Notes: generated from the sequence alone by a model not told the origin. Positions 45,296 to 57,027 are shown, numbered from the stretch's first letter. The stretch: 64,000 nt of DNA from Neoceratodus forsteri (GCA_016271365.2 CM057455.1:1561876501-1561940500), one strand, 5' to 3'. Translations and numbers: made by a program.

Positions 45296-46424
45296 GATCA
45301 CCAGCACCAATGCTGCTGTAGGGCAGGGGTCACACATCACAGTGTGCATTAATAAAAGAAAGGGTTCATAAGCTTTAATTAGGGCTGCCTTACCACTTAC
45401 AAGAAGTCTTTGAATATACCATTGTCTCCTATATGCAAGAAGATGCCATATCTCCAAGGTGGCAGTGGTACAGTTTGTGTATCAGCACTATCTTATCAGC
45501 ACTATCCATTACGCACAGTGCCAGGGTAACTTCTGGATATGGTCCCCATCTAGCCCAGATGCACAGTGTCTGGTTAGCTTAGCGGTATGCATGTTACTGC
45601 TGTGCTAACCTTCATAACATGGTGGTAATTGTGTGTCCCTTTCTACCTCTCCCTCACAAGCACTAATGTATCCCCCTTAACATTTAAGTATTTACAGTAA
45701 TAGGTTATCTTATCTTAAAATTTTGTGTCATGTTTTAGCCTTAAAAACTCACTACAAAGCTTCATTCAGCAGGTAGCCCACATGACCCTCACCCTTCTGG
45801 CCCTGCCACATGGACAGTCTGTGTGGGAACATAGCTAACAGGTGTGTCTTGGGTAGGTGGTTGCCAGTGGGGGTTGTGGGGACAGAGCCAAAGGGAGCCA
45901 GCCTGCCCAAGTCAAGGAGAATGTACTACTTTATAGAAAAAAAAGATATCTTAATGCTATTGTATGTAATTTTTTAATTAAAATTTAGTATTTTAACTGT
46001 GGCTTTGTATTCAAAGGTGGCTTGTATTTGAGGGTGATCTTTTTAGCAAAATCAAATGTTTAAGTGCTAAAAACCAAATGTTACACATCCTGGATTTCAC
46101 CAAGTTTATTGTTATTGAGCTACTTCATTTTAAAATAAGCAAAACAAATATCAACTTAGATAATAAGTTTAAAAAAATTATCATATTTACAGAGATAAAA
46201 ATCACATTGAGTCCCACCCCTATAGTGTTTTATCTGGCATGACTTCAACCATGACTAGAAGTACTTCGCTAACCTTCATAATATGTGGGTCATTTTCTGT
46301 CTCATTCTACCTCTCCCTCACAAACACTGAAGTATTACCCTTAACATTTAAGTATTTAATGAATTATCTTACCTGAAAGTTTTTAGCCATGTGGAACTTA
46401 AACACTAATTAAAAACCTTTGCTC

Positions 46425-46740
46425 AGCAGACAGATTTTGGAAACCATTGTACAGCATTTAGATTTTGAAAACTATCACACAGCCAGTAGATTTTTAAAAC
46501 CTTTGTGTAGGATTTCTGTGCATATGATTGGTGATGAGAACCATTGCACAGCAATTAGATTTTGAAAAGCATACTGGAGCACAAAGATTTTGGAAACAGT
46601 CATGCAGCACACATTGTGCAGCATGTAGATTTTGAAAATCATACTACAGCGTGAATATTTTGAAAACTGTTGTGTAGATGTTCAAAATATGTGTACATCA
46701 GGTGGATTTTCAAAAGCATTCATGAGGTATTCATGTGTGA
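46425..46740. repeat. Degenerate short tandem repeat, about 35-40-bp unit
   Basis: A unit like attgcacagcatttagattt then tgaaaacc recurs about eight times with many changes. It lies between two copies of the larger block. Confidence 0.65.
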
Positions 46741-46934
46741 ATGTTTTTTTTTTAATTAAAGATAGCTAATTACTACCTTTCATGGCTTCCATTAAAATTT
46801 TATATTTTTACCTGTGGCTTGTATTTAAGGGTGGCATGTATTTGTGGATGGCTTGTTTTGCACAATCAAATTTTTAAGTGCTAAAACTAAAATATTACAC
46901 ATCCTGGATTTAATCAGGTTTATGGTTAACTAAT

Positions 46935-47445
46935 TCGCCCACTATGACCACTTACTGACTCTTTTCCACACCTCTCTTCCTCCCCCTCCCCTTTTCCCTC
47001 CCTCCCCCCACACCTCACCAGCCCCTCCCTCCTGTCACCTTCTCCTTCTGTGCTTGCTCCTGTTCCCACTCATTCTACCCCTTCCTGCCTCGCTCAACAC
47101 GCTTGACAATGCCGCCTGGCTGCATCCCTCCCGTTCTCTGTCCTGCTGCTACTCTTCATCCCCTGACTCACCCTTCCCGATTTCCAAATGGGATTACCCA
47201 CCCATGTTTTCACCTATAAAGTACTAGACTGCCAACTATGTATCTAATTGCAATCACCTATGTTTACTATATATTGTGCTGTTCTACTGTTCGCTGTATT
47301 TGATATTATCTGTACATGTTATTGTGCTTTATGCTCTGTCTGTTTTGTAACCCCCTCCCCATTATTAACATGGAACCTTTGTAAATGAACTCCACTGTGC
47401 TCAAAGGTATTTTCTAATCCTAGATTGAAATAAATATAAAAAAAC
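46935..47445 (+). mobile_element. LINE 3' end inserted in the duplicated block
   Basis: A C-rich block (ctcttcctccccctcccctt) leads to gtgctcaaaggtattttcta and ends gaaataaatataaaaaaact, a LINE/L2-like 3' tail. Before and after it the block sequence is continuous with the undivided copy at 46085-46130. No coding motif is visible, so the element is a short 5'-truncated or non-autonomous copy. Confidence 0.5.
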
Positions 47446-47989
47446 TAAAAATGATTACTGGTGTACTTCATGTAAAAATAAGTAATAGAAACATCAACTA
47501 AGATAATTGGCTTAAACAAACTACAATAATGATAAGAATCACATACAGGCCCACCCATAGTGTTTAATCTGACATGACTTCAGCACTGACTAGAAGCATT
47601 GGCTTGTATTTGAGGGTGGTTTTTATAAAAAGTATTCATTTTGACCTGCAGCTTGTATCTGAGGGTGATTTTGATTCGAGGGTGGCTTCTATTTAATTAA
47701 ATCTGTTTTTAACCTATATTTATTCAGTGAACTGAACATCTGAAAACAATAAATTGTTAACAACTTTAAAAAAAAATTAACATTTTTTTCATCAAACCAC
47801 CACTATAGCTCTATAACATCTAACACACCTCTAGAAATGTGCCAAAGTTGTATTTTGTGGGTGAAATTCCCACAAAATCAGCTATTTTGCTGCATGAACT
47901 ATTTTGCAGAAACAGAGCATTATGTGAACATTTTTGCGGGTGCGAAATTGTGAAAATTTTGCCTGTGAAATGTGATATTCTGCCCAGAA

Positions 47990-48240
47990 TGATGGAATAC
48001 CACCTGCAAATGGTAGAATTATACCATTACCCTGGTGGTCTAGTGAACCCCCTCCCTCCCTATCTCCAGTACATCCCCATCCCAATCCACAGACCCACCC
48101 ATTTTTTTTTTTATAAATTTCCCTGGTGGCCTAGTCAATCCCCCCTCCCTACTACCCCACCCCAGTATGCTTTTTAACATATTTCCTGGTGGTCTAGTGG
48201 CCCCAAACCCAGCAAGTACTGTCCCACCCCGGTCCCTCCC
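47990..48240. repeat. Short tandem repeat with ctggtggtctagtgg, about 65-90-bp unit
   Basis: The phrase ccctggtggtctagtgaacc or a close variant occurs at 48030, 48120 and 48184, and again at 48752. Each is followed by a C-rich run. The phrase tggtctagtgg resembles a tRNA A-box. A related phrase lies inside the inverted-repeat element at 25390. Confidence 0.6.
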
Positions 48241-49080
48241 CATCTCAAACAAAGCAAAGAATTAACTCAGACCAAAGTGAGCTTCACACACGGGGATTAT
48301 AATGATCAAGAACCCCAACCCCTCAACTACAGGATATCAGGTAAAATTTTGTAGTGTATACTCTCTTACCAGATTGCACCCTTACCCAGCAAATTCAAGC
48401 AGCTCAAGGAAAGTTTTGTGGTGAGTTCAGGGAGATGCGGTGACCACATCAATATCACCCTGCAGAGAACTCAGGATGGTGCCCAGGACAACAGCACCTT
48501 TCTCCAGCTCACCAAGACAGCCTACTCTACACATATTGAGGACCAGTCCATGATTGAAGGATGAGGAGCTGTTGATGAAGTGATGGGTTGTTGAGAGCAT
48601 GTGGACAGATCTAGGCAGGAAGGGACTAGGTCACAGAGGAGCTCAAAATGATTGAAAGTCTTCACAGTCATGGTGAATCGGGACCAGCTACTCACATCCA
48701 AAGTAGCCTCGAGCCTATGGTGGAGGTAGTTTTTTTTTTTATATATATTATTCCCTGGTGGTCTAGTGGTCTGCCCCTCCCCACCCCCAACCCAGCAAGT
48801 ACTGTCCCACCCCTCCTCCCAAAGCAGAGCGGGCTACTGCTCAGCCTTCTGCTCTCCTCCATGACCAGCAGCCTGCTCAGATGTGAATAATATTTAGTTT
48901 CGTAACTTAATTACTTGTAGCTTTTTTCTCTATCCCTGGGCTAGCATTTCTGTTAAAAATGGGCAAAAATGTATGCAGTCTACAATCTGTGAATCCAAAA
49001 TGGACAAACAGATTTCTATAAAACTAGCCATATTCGTAGACCTTGTGACTGACTAGATGCATGCCAAATGTTACAGTTAT
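48241..49080. other. Probable second copy of the 24.8-kb element family, otherwise unassigned
   Basis: Text at 48780-48880 (caagtactgtcccacccctc, ccatgaccagcagcctgctc) resembles 25430-25520. The part at 48240-48740 shows no coding motif on either strand. From about 48930 the sequence resembles fold-back text and is the host of CR1-5. Confidence 0.4.
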
Positions 49081-49081
49081 A

Positions 49082-49426
49082 GAAACACAGAAACATAGAA
49101 ATTGATGGCAGATAAGCACCATTTGTCCCATGTAGTCTGCGCATTTTCCCTACCTGCTGTAGTACTGCAGACCCTACTTGATCTCTGGCATAGCCCTTTC
49201 TTCCCTAACCATTAAGGTTCCTTTTTGCCTATCCCATGCTTTCTTGAATCCCATTACAGTTTTTGCCCCCAACGTCTCCACTGGGAGTCTGTTCCAGGCA
49301 TTCACTACTCTTTCTGTGAAGAAGTATTTCCTCATGTTTCCCCTGAGTCTACCTCCTCCAGCTTCATAGCATGCCCCTTGTTCTTATGCATCTTTTTTCT
49401 GCTAGTCCTAGGGTCTAAGGTGGCTG
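49082..49426 (-). mobile_element. CR1-5: CR1 3' end with 7-bp TSD
   Basis: A 345-bp 5'-truncated CR1, flanked by agttata at 49075-49081 and 49427-49433. Its 3' end begins with gaaacacagaaacatagaaa, then tgatggcagataagcacc. On minus, 49380-49300 encodes the CR1 C-terminal text LRGNMRKYFFTERVVNAWN. After it, ttataaggatttgaaaa resumes fold-back sequence. Confidence 0.8.
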
Positions 49427-49517
49427 AGTTATAAGGATTTGAAAAATTGCCTTTTTTAAAGGAACCCCAACATAACCCTATTATACAGGTAGATCTTAAC
49501 TTGTATAATATATAACA

Positions 49518-49815
49518 ATGTGCACAAGCCAGCCCAATGGCCTAGAGGGCTGAGGTACCAAGTGCACCTTACTTCTTCCCATGTCAGTAACCTGGCTTTG
49601 GGAATGGACTCGGGTCATCAGGGGTTGGCCAGGGTGGGAGATGGATTAAGCATCCAATGGACTGCTCTCCACTCCCGGGGGGAGGATGGCTGACAACTCT
49701 GCCTTGTGACTGCCACCAGGTGGAGGACTGGTGGCAGGACAGCCAAGAGTGACATATGTGGGTGGGTGCTGCGGGACTCCATAGAGCAAGCATGCCTCCA
49801 CACATACACTCTCAT
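49518..49815 (+). mobile_element. SINE-4: tRNA-derived SINE, 3'-truncated
   Basis: Starts at agcccaatggcctagagggc, whose tggcctagagg is a good box A. Next come ggctttgggaatggactcgg (box-B region) and aagcatccaatggactgctc, the marker shared with SINE-2 and SINE-3. The copy ends near 49815, where an L2-type 3' end begins on the other strand. No flanking duplication was found. Confidence 0.7.
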
Positions 49816-50990
49816 TCGTTCATTCAAATTTTATTTGGTATAGCGCATTTTTCATTATGACTCAAAGTGCTTCACAGTAATACATAGATACATAGATGCA
49901 TAGACAATGTCAGCAAATAAGGTCCTATGGCCCATCCACTCTGCCAGTTTGTAACTTGTAAGTTCCCTTTACATTTTTCTAGAAGTCTGTTGCCCCTTAC
50001 CCCTGACCACCAGAATTCCCTTATGTCTATCCCATGCATTCTTAAATCCTGTGATTGTTTCAGCCCCCACCACTTCCTCTGGCAGTGTGTTCCACTTGTC
50101 CACCACCCTTTCTGTGAAGAAATTCTTCCTCACGTTTCCTCTGAATTGCCCTCCCTCCAACTTCATTCCATACCCTCCAGTTCTGGAACATCTTTTTCAC
50201 TGGATAATAGTGTATTTCTGCACCCTGTTCCTCCCTGTAAGGTACTTGTATGTCTCTATTATATCCCTGCTCTCCCCTCTCTCCCTCCTCTCCACCAGGG
50301 AGTACATATTCAAGTCATTCAGTCTGTCCTCATAGGACTTGTGATGTAATCCCTGTACCATCTTTGTTGCCCTGCTCTGAACCTTCTCTACCCTGTCTAT
50401 GCCCTTACATAGGTAAGATTTTCAGACTGTACACTGTACCCCAGGTGGGGCCTTACTAGTGTCTTGTATAATGGAATTATGACCTCCCTTTTCATGCTCG
50501 TGATGCCCCTGCCTATGCATCCCAGCATCCCCTTTGCTTTACCTGCTGCCTTGTCACACTGTTTCCCTGCCTTGAGGTCATCAAAGGTGATGACCCCAAG
50601 GTCCCTTTCCTGCTTGGTGCATGCTATATCCTCACTCCTCAACTGGTATGTTGTTCCAGGGTTCTTGTGCCCCATATGCATTATCTTTCACTTCTTTGCA
50701 TTGAATTTCAACTGCCAAACCCTTAATACTTCTAAAAACATTTAAATACAATACAGCTACTTAAACAAATGAATAAACCACACTTATTTATCAGATAAAA
50801 ACATTACCTGAATTCCAAAAAATCTTGCCTAAATAAAAAGGTTTTTAGCTCTCATTTAAATATATCTACTGTGGGGCTATCTTGAATATGGCAAGGAAGA
50901 GAGTTCCACAGAGTTGGAGCTCTGAAAGAAAAAGCGTGAGCCCTTAATGTTTTCAGATAGACCCTGGGAACCTCTAACAATCCCTTGATA
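49816..50990 (-). mobile_element. L2-g: L2 3' end split by CR1-6
   Basis: The left piece 49816-49883 reads, on minus, gaagcactttgagtcataat and atgcgctataccaaataaaa, the L2-type tail. The right piece from 50724 encodes on minus LKTLRAHAFSFRAPTLWNSL and CHIQDSPTVDIFK, a typical L2 C-terminus, at about 50960-50860. The gap is CR1-6. The 5' limit, about 50990, is uncertain. Confidence 0.75.
49884..50723 (-). mobile_element. CR1-6: CR1 3' part with 6-bp TSD, nested in L2-g
   Basis: An 840-bp 5'-truncated CR1, flanked by taatac at 49878-49883 and 50724-50729. On minus it encodes the RT tail: KQERDLGVITFDDLKAGKQC (50610), KGMLGCIGRGITSMKREVII (50520), MKLEGGQFRGNVRKNFFTER and VVDKWNTLPEEVVGAETITG (50166-50080). 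It is undivided here and so serves as a reference for the joins in CR1-1. Stops and a frame change near 50420 are present. Confidence 0.85.
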
Positions 50991-51830
50991 ATGGAGCAAA
51001 GGGAGTGGGTGGGGCAGTACAGTCACAGAAGTTCTTGCAGGTAACCGGGCCCCTGACATGTACCCCAGCATTGGGGTGGGGGGATAAAAAACTGAAAATG
51101 GGAGGATGGGCTAAATGAAGCCCTACCCATCTTCCTGTATCCTTCTCCACCACACCACAGATCAGATGTATCTGGATATGCTGCCAGAGGGAGACTGCCC
51201 TCCCCCTCCTAGCCCCACTGCAGTGGGGAATCCACAGGAGACCATGATCATGAACCCAGTGATGGTGGAAGCCAGCTGCAGGTAATGGGGACCAGGCTGA
51301 TGAGCCACCCATCTGATCCACTGGTAGAAATACCTCTATTGCAAAAAGAAATACACATGTAGCTACAACAGTGGAGAGGGTTGCATGGTGGCAAACCCAA
51401 GGGATGGTCATCACCCTTGGTAAATTGCTGTTTCTCAAAAAATCTAATGCCAGTCAATAGTTTTTGTGCAGTTTTATACAAGAGTGAAGTCATTCAGAAA
51501 ATTTTCACCAAACAAGCTATGTAGCCAAAAGATAGTGTCCTATGACCTGATGATAACCTGAGCTCGTGTGTCCATAGTATATTTCTTAGCAAAGCATGGT
51601 CCATATGGGAGTTAACTGAGGTTAGCATTAAGCCATAGGATGCTGTTTTTTGGCTGCATAGCTTGTCTGGTAGAAATTTTCTGAATGACATCAGTCTTGT
51701 ATGAAATTGCATAAGTGACAGTGGTCCTGTCTTTGAAGGTTTTGACACAAACACTAACTCACCCCTAACATACTTGCACAACTGTGCATAATGTCTGTCT
51801 GCTACTGTGCACAATGTTCATCTGTCTGGT
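50991..51830. other. Unassigned stretch
   Basis: No recognised coding or repeat. Short open frames occur on minus (51248-51493, 51494-51814), but they have no family motif. The part 51050-51300 is SINE-like in composition, without clear A and B boxes. Confidence 0.35.
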
Positions 51831-51831
51831 C

Positions 51832-51833
51832 TG

Positions 51834-51894
<61 letters not shown>

Positions 51895-51957
51895 TGTCTG
51901 CCTGTCTATCCATCTGTCTGTCTGTCTACCTACCTACCCATCTACCTACCTACTCCA
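51832..51957. repeat. (CTAT)n and degenerate pyrimidine tetranucleotide repeat
   Basis: A (ctat)n tract of about 64 bases at 51832-51895, followed by mixed ctgt, ctac and ccat units to 51957. Confidence 0.95.
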
Positions 51958-51959
51958 CC

Positions 51960-52435
51960 TATTTAGCTAGCTGTCTGCCTGTTTATTGTGCTCTACCACA
52001 TACATGGATGGTCCCTATCCCCATTGAAAAAATACTTCATATATTTCCAGTGGAAATTTTCCACACATATGATGGTACTTAAAGGGGACATGAAATCTCC
52101 ACTAAATGGCAGCAGTTAGTAATGTTCCTAGTAATATACATGCAAGACTTATCTCCATAAGAAGCATTAGGGTTTGAAATGCCAAGGTACACCTGTCACA
52201 AGTGTTCCTGCATGTAGGGTGGGGGGTGAGGTCTTACGATTGGAAGCTAAGGATGTGGATGGGGTGTTGGGGTTGGGAAGCCTAAGTTCTCCTCATGCCT
52301 GTTCCTGCATGTGCAGTGGGGGTGGGGCCTTATGCTTGGGAACCCTAAGTTTGCATTTCCCTACTTTTAACTGCTCAACCCTAATGGTGCATTAAACACA
52401 TTTTTTTGCAATGAATTTCCTTATTTTTTCAGATA
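51960..52435. other. Unassigned dispersed repeat
   Basis: The region contains two local copies of gttcctgcatgt with the following gggtggg and gg-cttatg text at 52204 and 52301. Its end, atttccctacttttaactgc with cccctaatggtgcat, resembles 42118-42180, so the same unknown repeat occurs at both places. No coding is seen. Confidence 0.4.
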
Positions 52436-52449
52436 AACTCAGTCATTGA

Positions 52450-52970
52450 TAAGAGTTTTTTCATCAAATTTTCAACATGTCCTTTTTGGGACCCCACCTC
52501 ACGAACACCGCTACTGTCATTTTGTTCATTGCTCCCAAAAGGTGATTTCACACAGCAACCATGCCATTCTGCACCACAGATGCAAAACCACCTTTCGGGT
52601 AGAATGTGAAAAATGACAGCTGTATTATTAATGAGGTGGTGTGAAAAAATTTCAGTGTTGAACATTTAGAGTCAAAACACTGTAAATCACTAAAGTTATG
52701 CACCTGCATAGAAACTGCACAACACACGCTCATAATGCAGTCATTTTTCAGGGTTGTTTCACCAAATTTTCAACATGGGCATTTTGGGACCCCACCGCAT
52801 GAACACTAGCACTGTCATTTTGTCAATCACTCCCAAAAGGTGATTCCATGCAGTGACCATGAAATCACCTTTTGGGGCTGAGTAATGAAATGACAGTGCC
52901 AGTGTTCATGAGGGGGAGTCCCAAAATGCCCATGCTGAGAATTTGGTGCAAAAATACCTAAAAATGGTGC
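52450..52970. repeat. Two adjacent long hairpins
   Basis: Hairpin B: the left arm at about 52755-52853 (ccaaattttcaacatgggca, ttttgggacccc, ctcccaaaaggtgatt) pairs with the right arm at about 52861-52965 (aatcaccttttggggctgag, gtcccaaaatgcccatgctg). The arms are about 100 bases with a loop of about 10, and they differ at several positions. Hairpin A at about 52455-52665 is a more diverged copy with the same left-arm text (catcaaattttcaacatgtc, gctcccaaaaggtgattt). No coding or terminal duplication is evident. Confidence 0.85.
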
Positions 52971-53269
52971 AGATTTCAACAGAAGTTCAAAACACCACTG
53001 ACTGCCATTATACAGATTGTATCTTGATTCTTCAGTTCATGGTTCAGCTTTAAAGAGAGCAGATGTGTCCCAGTCCACAGAAGATGACAATGCTAGCCTT
53101 CAGGGGTAAGTATAGCGTGAGGGGTGTGTGGGGAGGTGGGTGCTCAGTGGGAGGGTGGGGATGGGGAGGGAGACTACTTGGATGATGGTGGACCATTTTC
53201 CTTTTTTCAGGTATAAAAAAAACAAAAAGACATCAGGGACATTTTTCTTCTTTACAGGACATTATTAGA

Positions 53270-53800
53270 TGAGTTTTGGAGACACTGGGAGCTGGCTCTC
53301 CAGTGTCCCTACACTGTCACTGGCACTGGTGGAGGGCACCTTTCAGTGCTGGAAACATATTGGGACACTGGGGGTGGGCTCTCCAGTGTCCCTAAACTGG
53401 CACTAACACTGGCTGGGGGAGCATGGCTTTCAGGGGGAGACATATCAAGACACTATGAGTGGGCTCCCTAGTGTCCCTACACTGGCTGGGGGGTGGGGTG
53501 CATGGTTTTCTAGTGTCAACAGGGGGAGAGGGCACCCACCTATCAGCAAATATATAAAACATATGTTTGGGGACACTGGGAGTGGGCTCCACTCTGTCCT
53601 ACAGTGCTTGGGGGGAGCTTGAAATGCTGACACAGGGATTGGGCACCCCAATGTTGGCAAACACGATTAATATTAGAACAAGCTGGAGAGAGCATGTAAC
53701 ACCAAGGGTGAGCATCCTGGTGTCGGAAACAACATTTAAAAAAGTTAATGCTTTCTGTGCAGTGGCGGTGGGCTCCCCAGTGTGCCACAGTAGTGGAGGG
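53270..53800. repeat. Minisatellite whose units form ggacactgg/ccagtgtcc stems
   Basis: A unit near 80-120 bases long starts at about 53278, 53370, 53448, 53571 and, much altered, 53755. Each has ggacactggg, a G-rich spacer (agtgggctc) and ccagtgtcc, so a 9-base stem can form. The spacing is irregular. The array ends next to the large fold-back block. Confidence 0.75.
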
Positions 53801-54519
53801 TCAATAATCATACCACTTGTAAAAAGAATACTGCATTCATTTCTCTCGCTAAGTGGAGAAACAACATGGCTGGCAGGATATTATGTTTGATCTAGAAACC
53901 CACATCACAGCTGCTCCTGCAACATGGGATCCTTCGTCATGCTAACCATCTATTTTCTTCCCCATAGGAAATAATGGGAAATGCAAAATTGAATAACATT
54001 GGAATGGATTCATATTTTTCATCAAACCTTCAAATGACACATCTATGAGGTCAAAGCTTTCTACCCTGAAAATTTCAGCTGTGAGTATAAAGCCATTTCT
54101 GAGATACAGTTGGACACAAAAAAAAACAGCAAAAACTTTTTTTTCCAACACTGTGTATCTTGGAAACCATACATGGGATTCAAATCAAATTTGTGAAATC
54201 AAGAGACCTGCACTCTAGATTGATGCATGCCCAATTTCCTTCAAATCTGTTGGTGAGTTGCAAAGTTATTAAGGTGCAAGTATGCAAAACTGGATGACAG
54301 TGTGTGAAAATCACTTTCACTTTTATATCTATTTTTTTCCCATAGGATATAATAGGAAATTCAAGATTTAATAACTTTGAAATGGAGTCATGTTTTTTCA
54401 CTAAACCTTCAAAAGGCACATCTCTGAGACCAATGCTTTCTACCCTGAAAATTACAGCCCAGAAGCTAAAGCCGTTTCCGAGATACAGGTGAACAAAAAA
54501 GTGCACAAAACTCCAAACC

Positions 54520-56256
54520 TTATCTATTTATTTATTTATTTATGACTTTGGTAACTGGGTGGATGCACTGATCCCTGGAACCATTTTCAGGCACAACCCT
54601 TGCCACAGCAGTGGCACAAAGCTCAGAGCTAAAATACAATACACGTAGCAGAAGAGCAGTAAATTATGCAATATAACAAGGCAAGAAAGGTACAATAGTA
54701 TGATGGAATTTTCAACAAATGGCAGTCATAAGAGATAAATAACAGGATGAGTTCACAATCAGATGGCAAGTTATGCAGGAATTAGATAATACAAGATCCT
54801 ACTAGTCTAGGAGCAAGTGCAGGGCGGAAAGGGGCTAATAAGGAGACCCAGACATGAACAAATGTAGATACTCCAGAGATAGGAGCGGCAAAGAAGGAGG
54901 GGAGGAAGGGGAGGGGAGGAGGGAGTAGCAGGAAAAGTGAAGAAAGGGGGAGGTGAAAAGGACCACATCTAAATAGGACAGGATGGGGGGGTGAACTAGT
55001 CTGAAAAGCAGTGGCAGGTGGACGCCATCAGGAGCCAGTCTTTGAGGTGAGTTCTGAACAGGCAGTGGGTGTTGATTGTGCACAGTTCACCAGGAAGTGT
55101 ATTCCATTGAGTAGGGGTTGCCACAGACAGGGCTCTGGTGCCCATGTTGGTGGAAACCCTGGGAATGTTTTGAGGAGGGATGCTAGAGGAGTGTAGGTTG
55201 TGGTACGAGGTTCGGACAGTGAGGATGGGTTCGAGAGGAGATTTCAGGCTGATGCGGATGGCAGAGTCAATCATGCAATACAGGGTGAGATCAAAACTGC
55301 GGGAACCACCCAAAGGAATTGTAGAGGACCCAGTGGTGGGTGGAGAAAGGGGCCAGCAAGGCAAGCTGGCAGGCACTGTTGTAGGCTGTGGCCATGGTGG
55401 TTGAGGAGGTCCTGGTGTAGACTGGGGAGAAGTAGTCCAGAATACGGAGTAGGTTCCCCTGCATTATGGCCAAACGGGCCTCTGGGTGAGGTATTGCTGG
55501 AATCTGTAGGCAGTGCCGAGTTTTGGGTGGAATCTTTGCACTAGGGAGCTTATCTGCTCAGCAAAAGAGAGGGATGGGTCCAGCAGAACTCCTAGATATT
55601 TGAAATGCTTGACATCCTCCAGGGGTTGGTCATCGGGTGAGGTGATGCTTAGGGGGGTTGACTTGTATTTAGCTATGACGGGATTGAATCTGAGCAGCAT
55701 TGATTTTGTTTTTTTGGTGTTGACCAGAAGGATGTTATCAGAAAAGCAGTTACGGGCTGCAGAGTAGTTGTGTGAGAGGGTTTCAGAGATGAGGACAGGA
55801 GACTTACCACTACTGAAGAGCACAAGGGCATCAGCATAGAGGAGAGAGTGTCAGCTGAGACTGTCTGATGGGAAGGAGTAGATAAATAGGGAGAAAAGGA
55901 GGGGTCCCAGGATGGAGCCCTGGGGAATGCCTGTGGAGACAGGCAGGGTGGGGGAGCAGGCAGGGCTGATGCACCTTCAGAGAGGTAACTTTTGAACCAG
56001 GTGGTGACCTCCAGGGAACAGCCAAGGCAATGGAGTTTACAGAGGATGAGAGCATGGTTTACCATATCAAAGGCTTTGAAGAGGTCGACGAGGACTGCAC
56101 TGGTGGAGTTACCATGATCCATGTTTGCAAGGATGTGGTCTTTCAGGAGTGTGAGTACAGTTGCAGTGGAATGGTTTTTGTGGAAATCATGCTGCTGGGT
56201 AGATAGGAGGTTATATCTGCTGATGTAGTCAGCCAGTTGATGGTGGACAATCTTTA
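54520..56256 (-). mobile_element. L2-f: L2-like LINE nested in the fold-back array
   Basis: A 1.7-kb minus-strand LINE. The 3' end is an (attt)n tract at 54520-54545. The fold-back text caaaccttatctat stops there and resumes after 56250 as tatttttaacactctgtatc, matching the undivided copy at 56815-56850. It is 5'-truncated in the RT. The tail type and RT match L2-c and L2-d. Confidence 0.8.
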
Positions 56257-56266
56257 TTTTTAACAC
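54835..56266 (-). pseudogene. L2-f reverse transcriptase, truncated
   Basis: The frame from 56266 reads LADYISRYNLLSTQQHDFHK, STSAVLVDLFKAFDMVNHAL and CSLEVTTWFKSYLS. After a frame change it gives LYADALVLFSSGKSPVL near 55845-55800, where YADA replaces YADD, and LLVNTKKTKSMLLRFNPVI, EDVKHFKYLGVLLDPSLSFA and KLGTAYRFQQYLTQ to 55464. The C-terminal text at 55376-54996 includes STNMGTRALSVATPTQWNTL. The loss of the second Asp and the frame changes make it inactive. Confidence 0.8.
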
Positions 56267-57027
56267 TCTGTATCTCGGAAATGGCTAAAGCTACTGAGAC
56301 AAACTTTATCACATACAAACACCTACCCAGGGGAATTATGCGTGATAAATTTCATAGAAGTCACTTTAACCATTACAAAGTTATTAAGATCCAAAAATTG
56401 CCCTTTAACATCAAACACAAACAGCAAAAATCTCAAAAATCAGTTTTTCTCAACACTATTTATCTCAGAACCACTCAAAGGATTGAAACCAAATTTGTCA
56501 GATCAAGAGAGCTTTGCACTAGGTTGATGCATGTCAAATTTCCTACAAATTTGTTAGAGTCTTGCAAAGTTATTAAGGTGCAAAGTATGAAAAACTGTAT
56601 GACAGTGTGCGAAAATCACTTTCACTTTTACACCTATTTTCTGCCATAGGAAATAATGGGAAATTCAAGATTTAATAACTTTGGAATGGTTTGATATTTT
56701 TTCACCAGACCTTTAAAATGCACATCTCTGAGGCCAAGACTTTCTACCCTGAAAACTTCAGCCCAGAAGCTGAAGCAGTTTCTGAGATACTGGTGGGCAA
56801 AAAAAGTGACCAAACCCCAAAACCTTCTATATTTTTAACACTATGTATCTCAGAAATGGCTAAAGCTATTGAGACAAAATGTCCTACATAAAAACACCTG
56901 CCCAGGGCAATTATGCACGCCAAATTTCATAAAAATCACCTCAAACATTACAAAGTTATTAAGATCTGAAAACTGTCCTTTAAACACTCTTACCAATCCA
57001 AATATGCAGGCACTACCGTGCGTGTAA

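Larger units (their letters stand above)
45600..47710. repeat. Diverged tandem copies of a 660-820-bp block
   Basis: ctaaccttcataa with the following cctctccctcacaa and ccttaacatttaagtattta occur at 45609-45700 and 46270-46360. The phrase ttacacatcctggattt with its flanks occurs at 46080 and again at 46900. A third marker, gcttgtatttgagggtgg with the preceding tctgacatgacttca, is at 46240-46020 and 47570-47640. At least two and a half copies exist, one of them split by an inserted LINE 3' end. Confidence 0.65.

Noticed and set aside
49521..49600. A possible tRNA gene, from the good box A
   Set aside because: Box B is degenerate, no cloverleaf can be drawn, and three relatives in the window show that it is a SINE head.
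51784..52082. Open frames rich in Ser, Ile and Tyr
   Set aside because: They are translations of the (ctat)n repeat.
54180..54506. A 108-codon open frame on minus across the fold-back modules
   Set aside because: The same text occurs on both strands and in shifted frames elsewhere, so it is repeat sequence rather than a protein.
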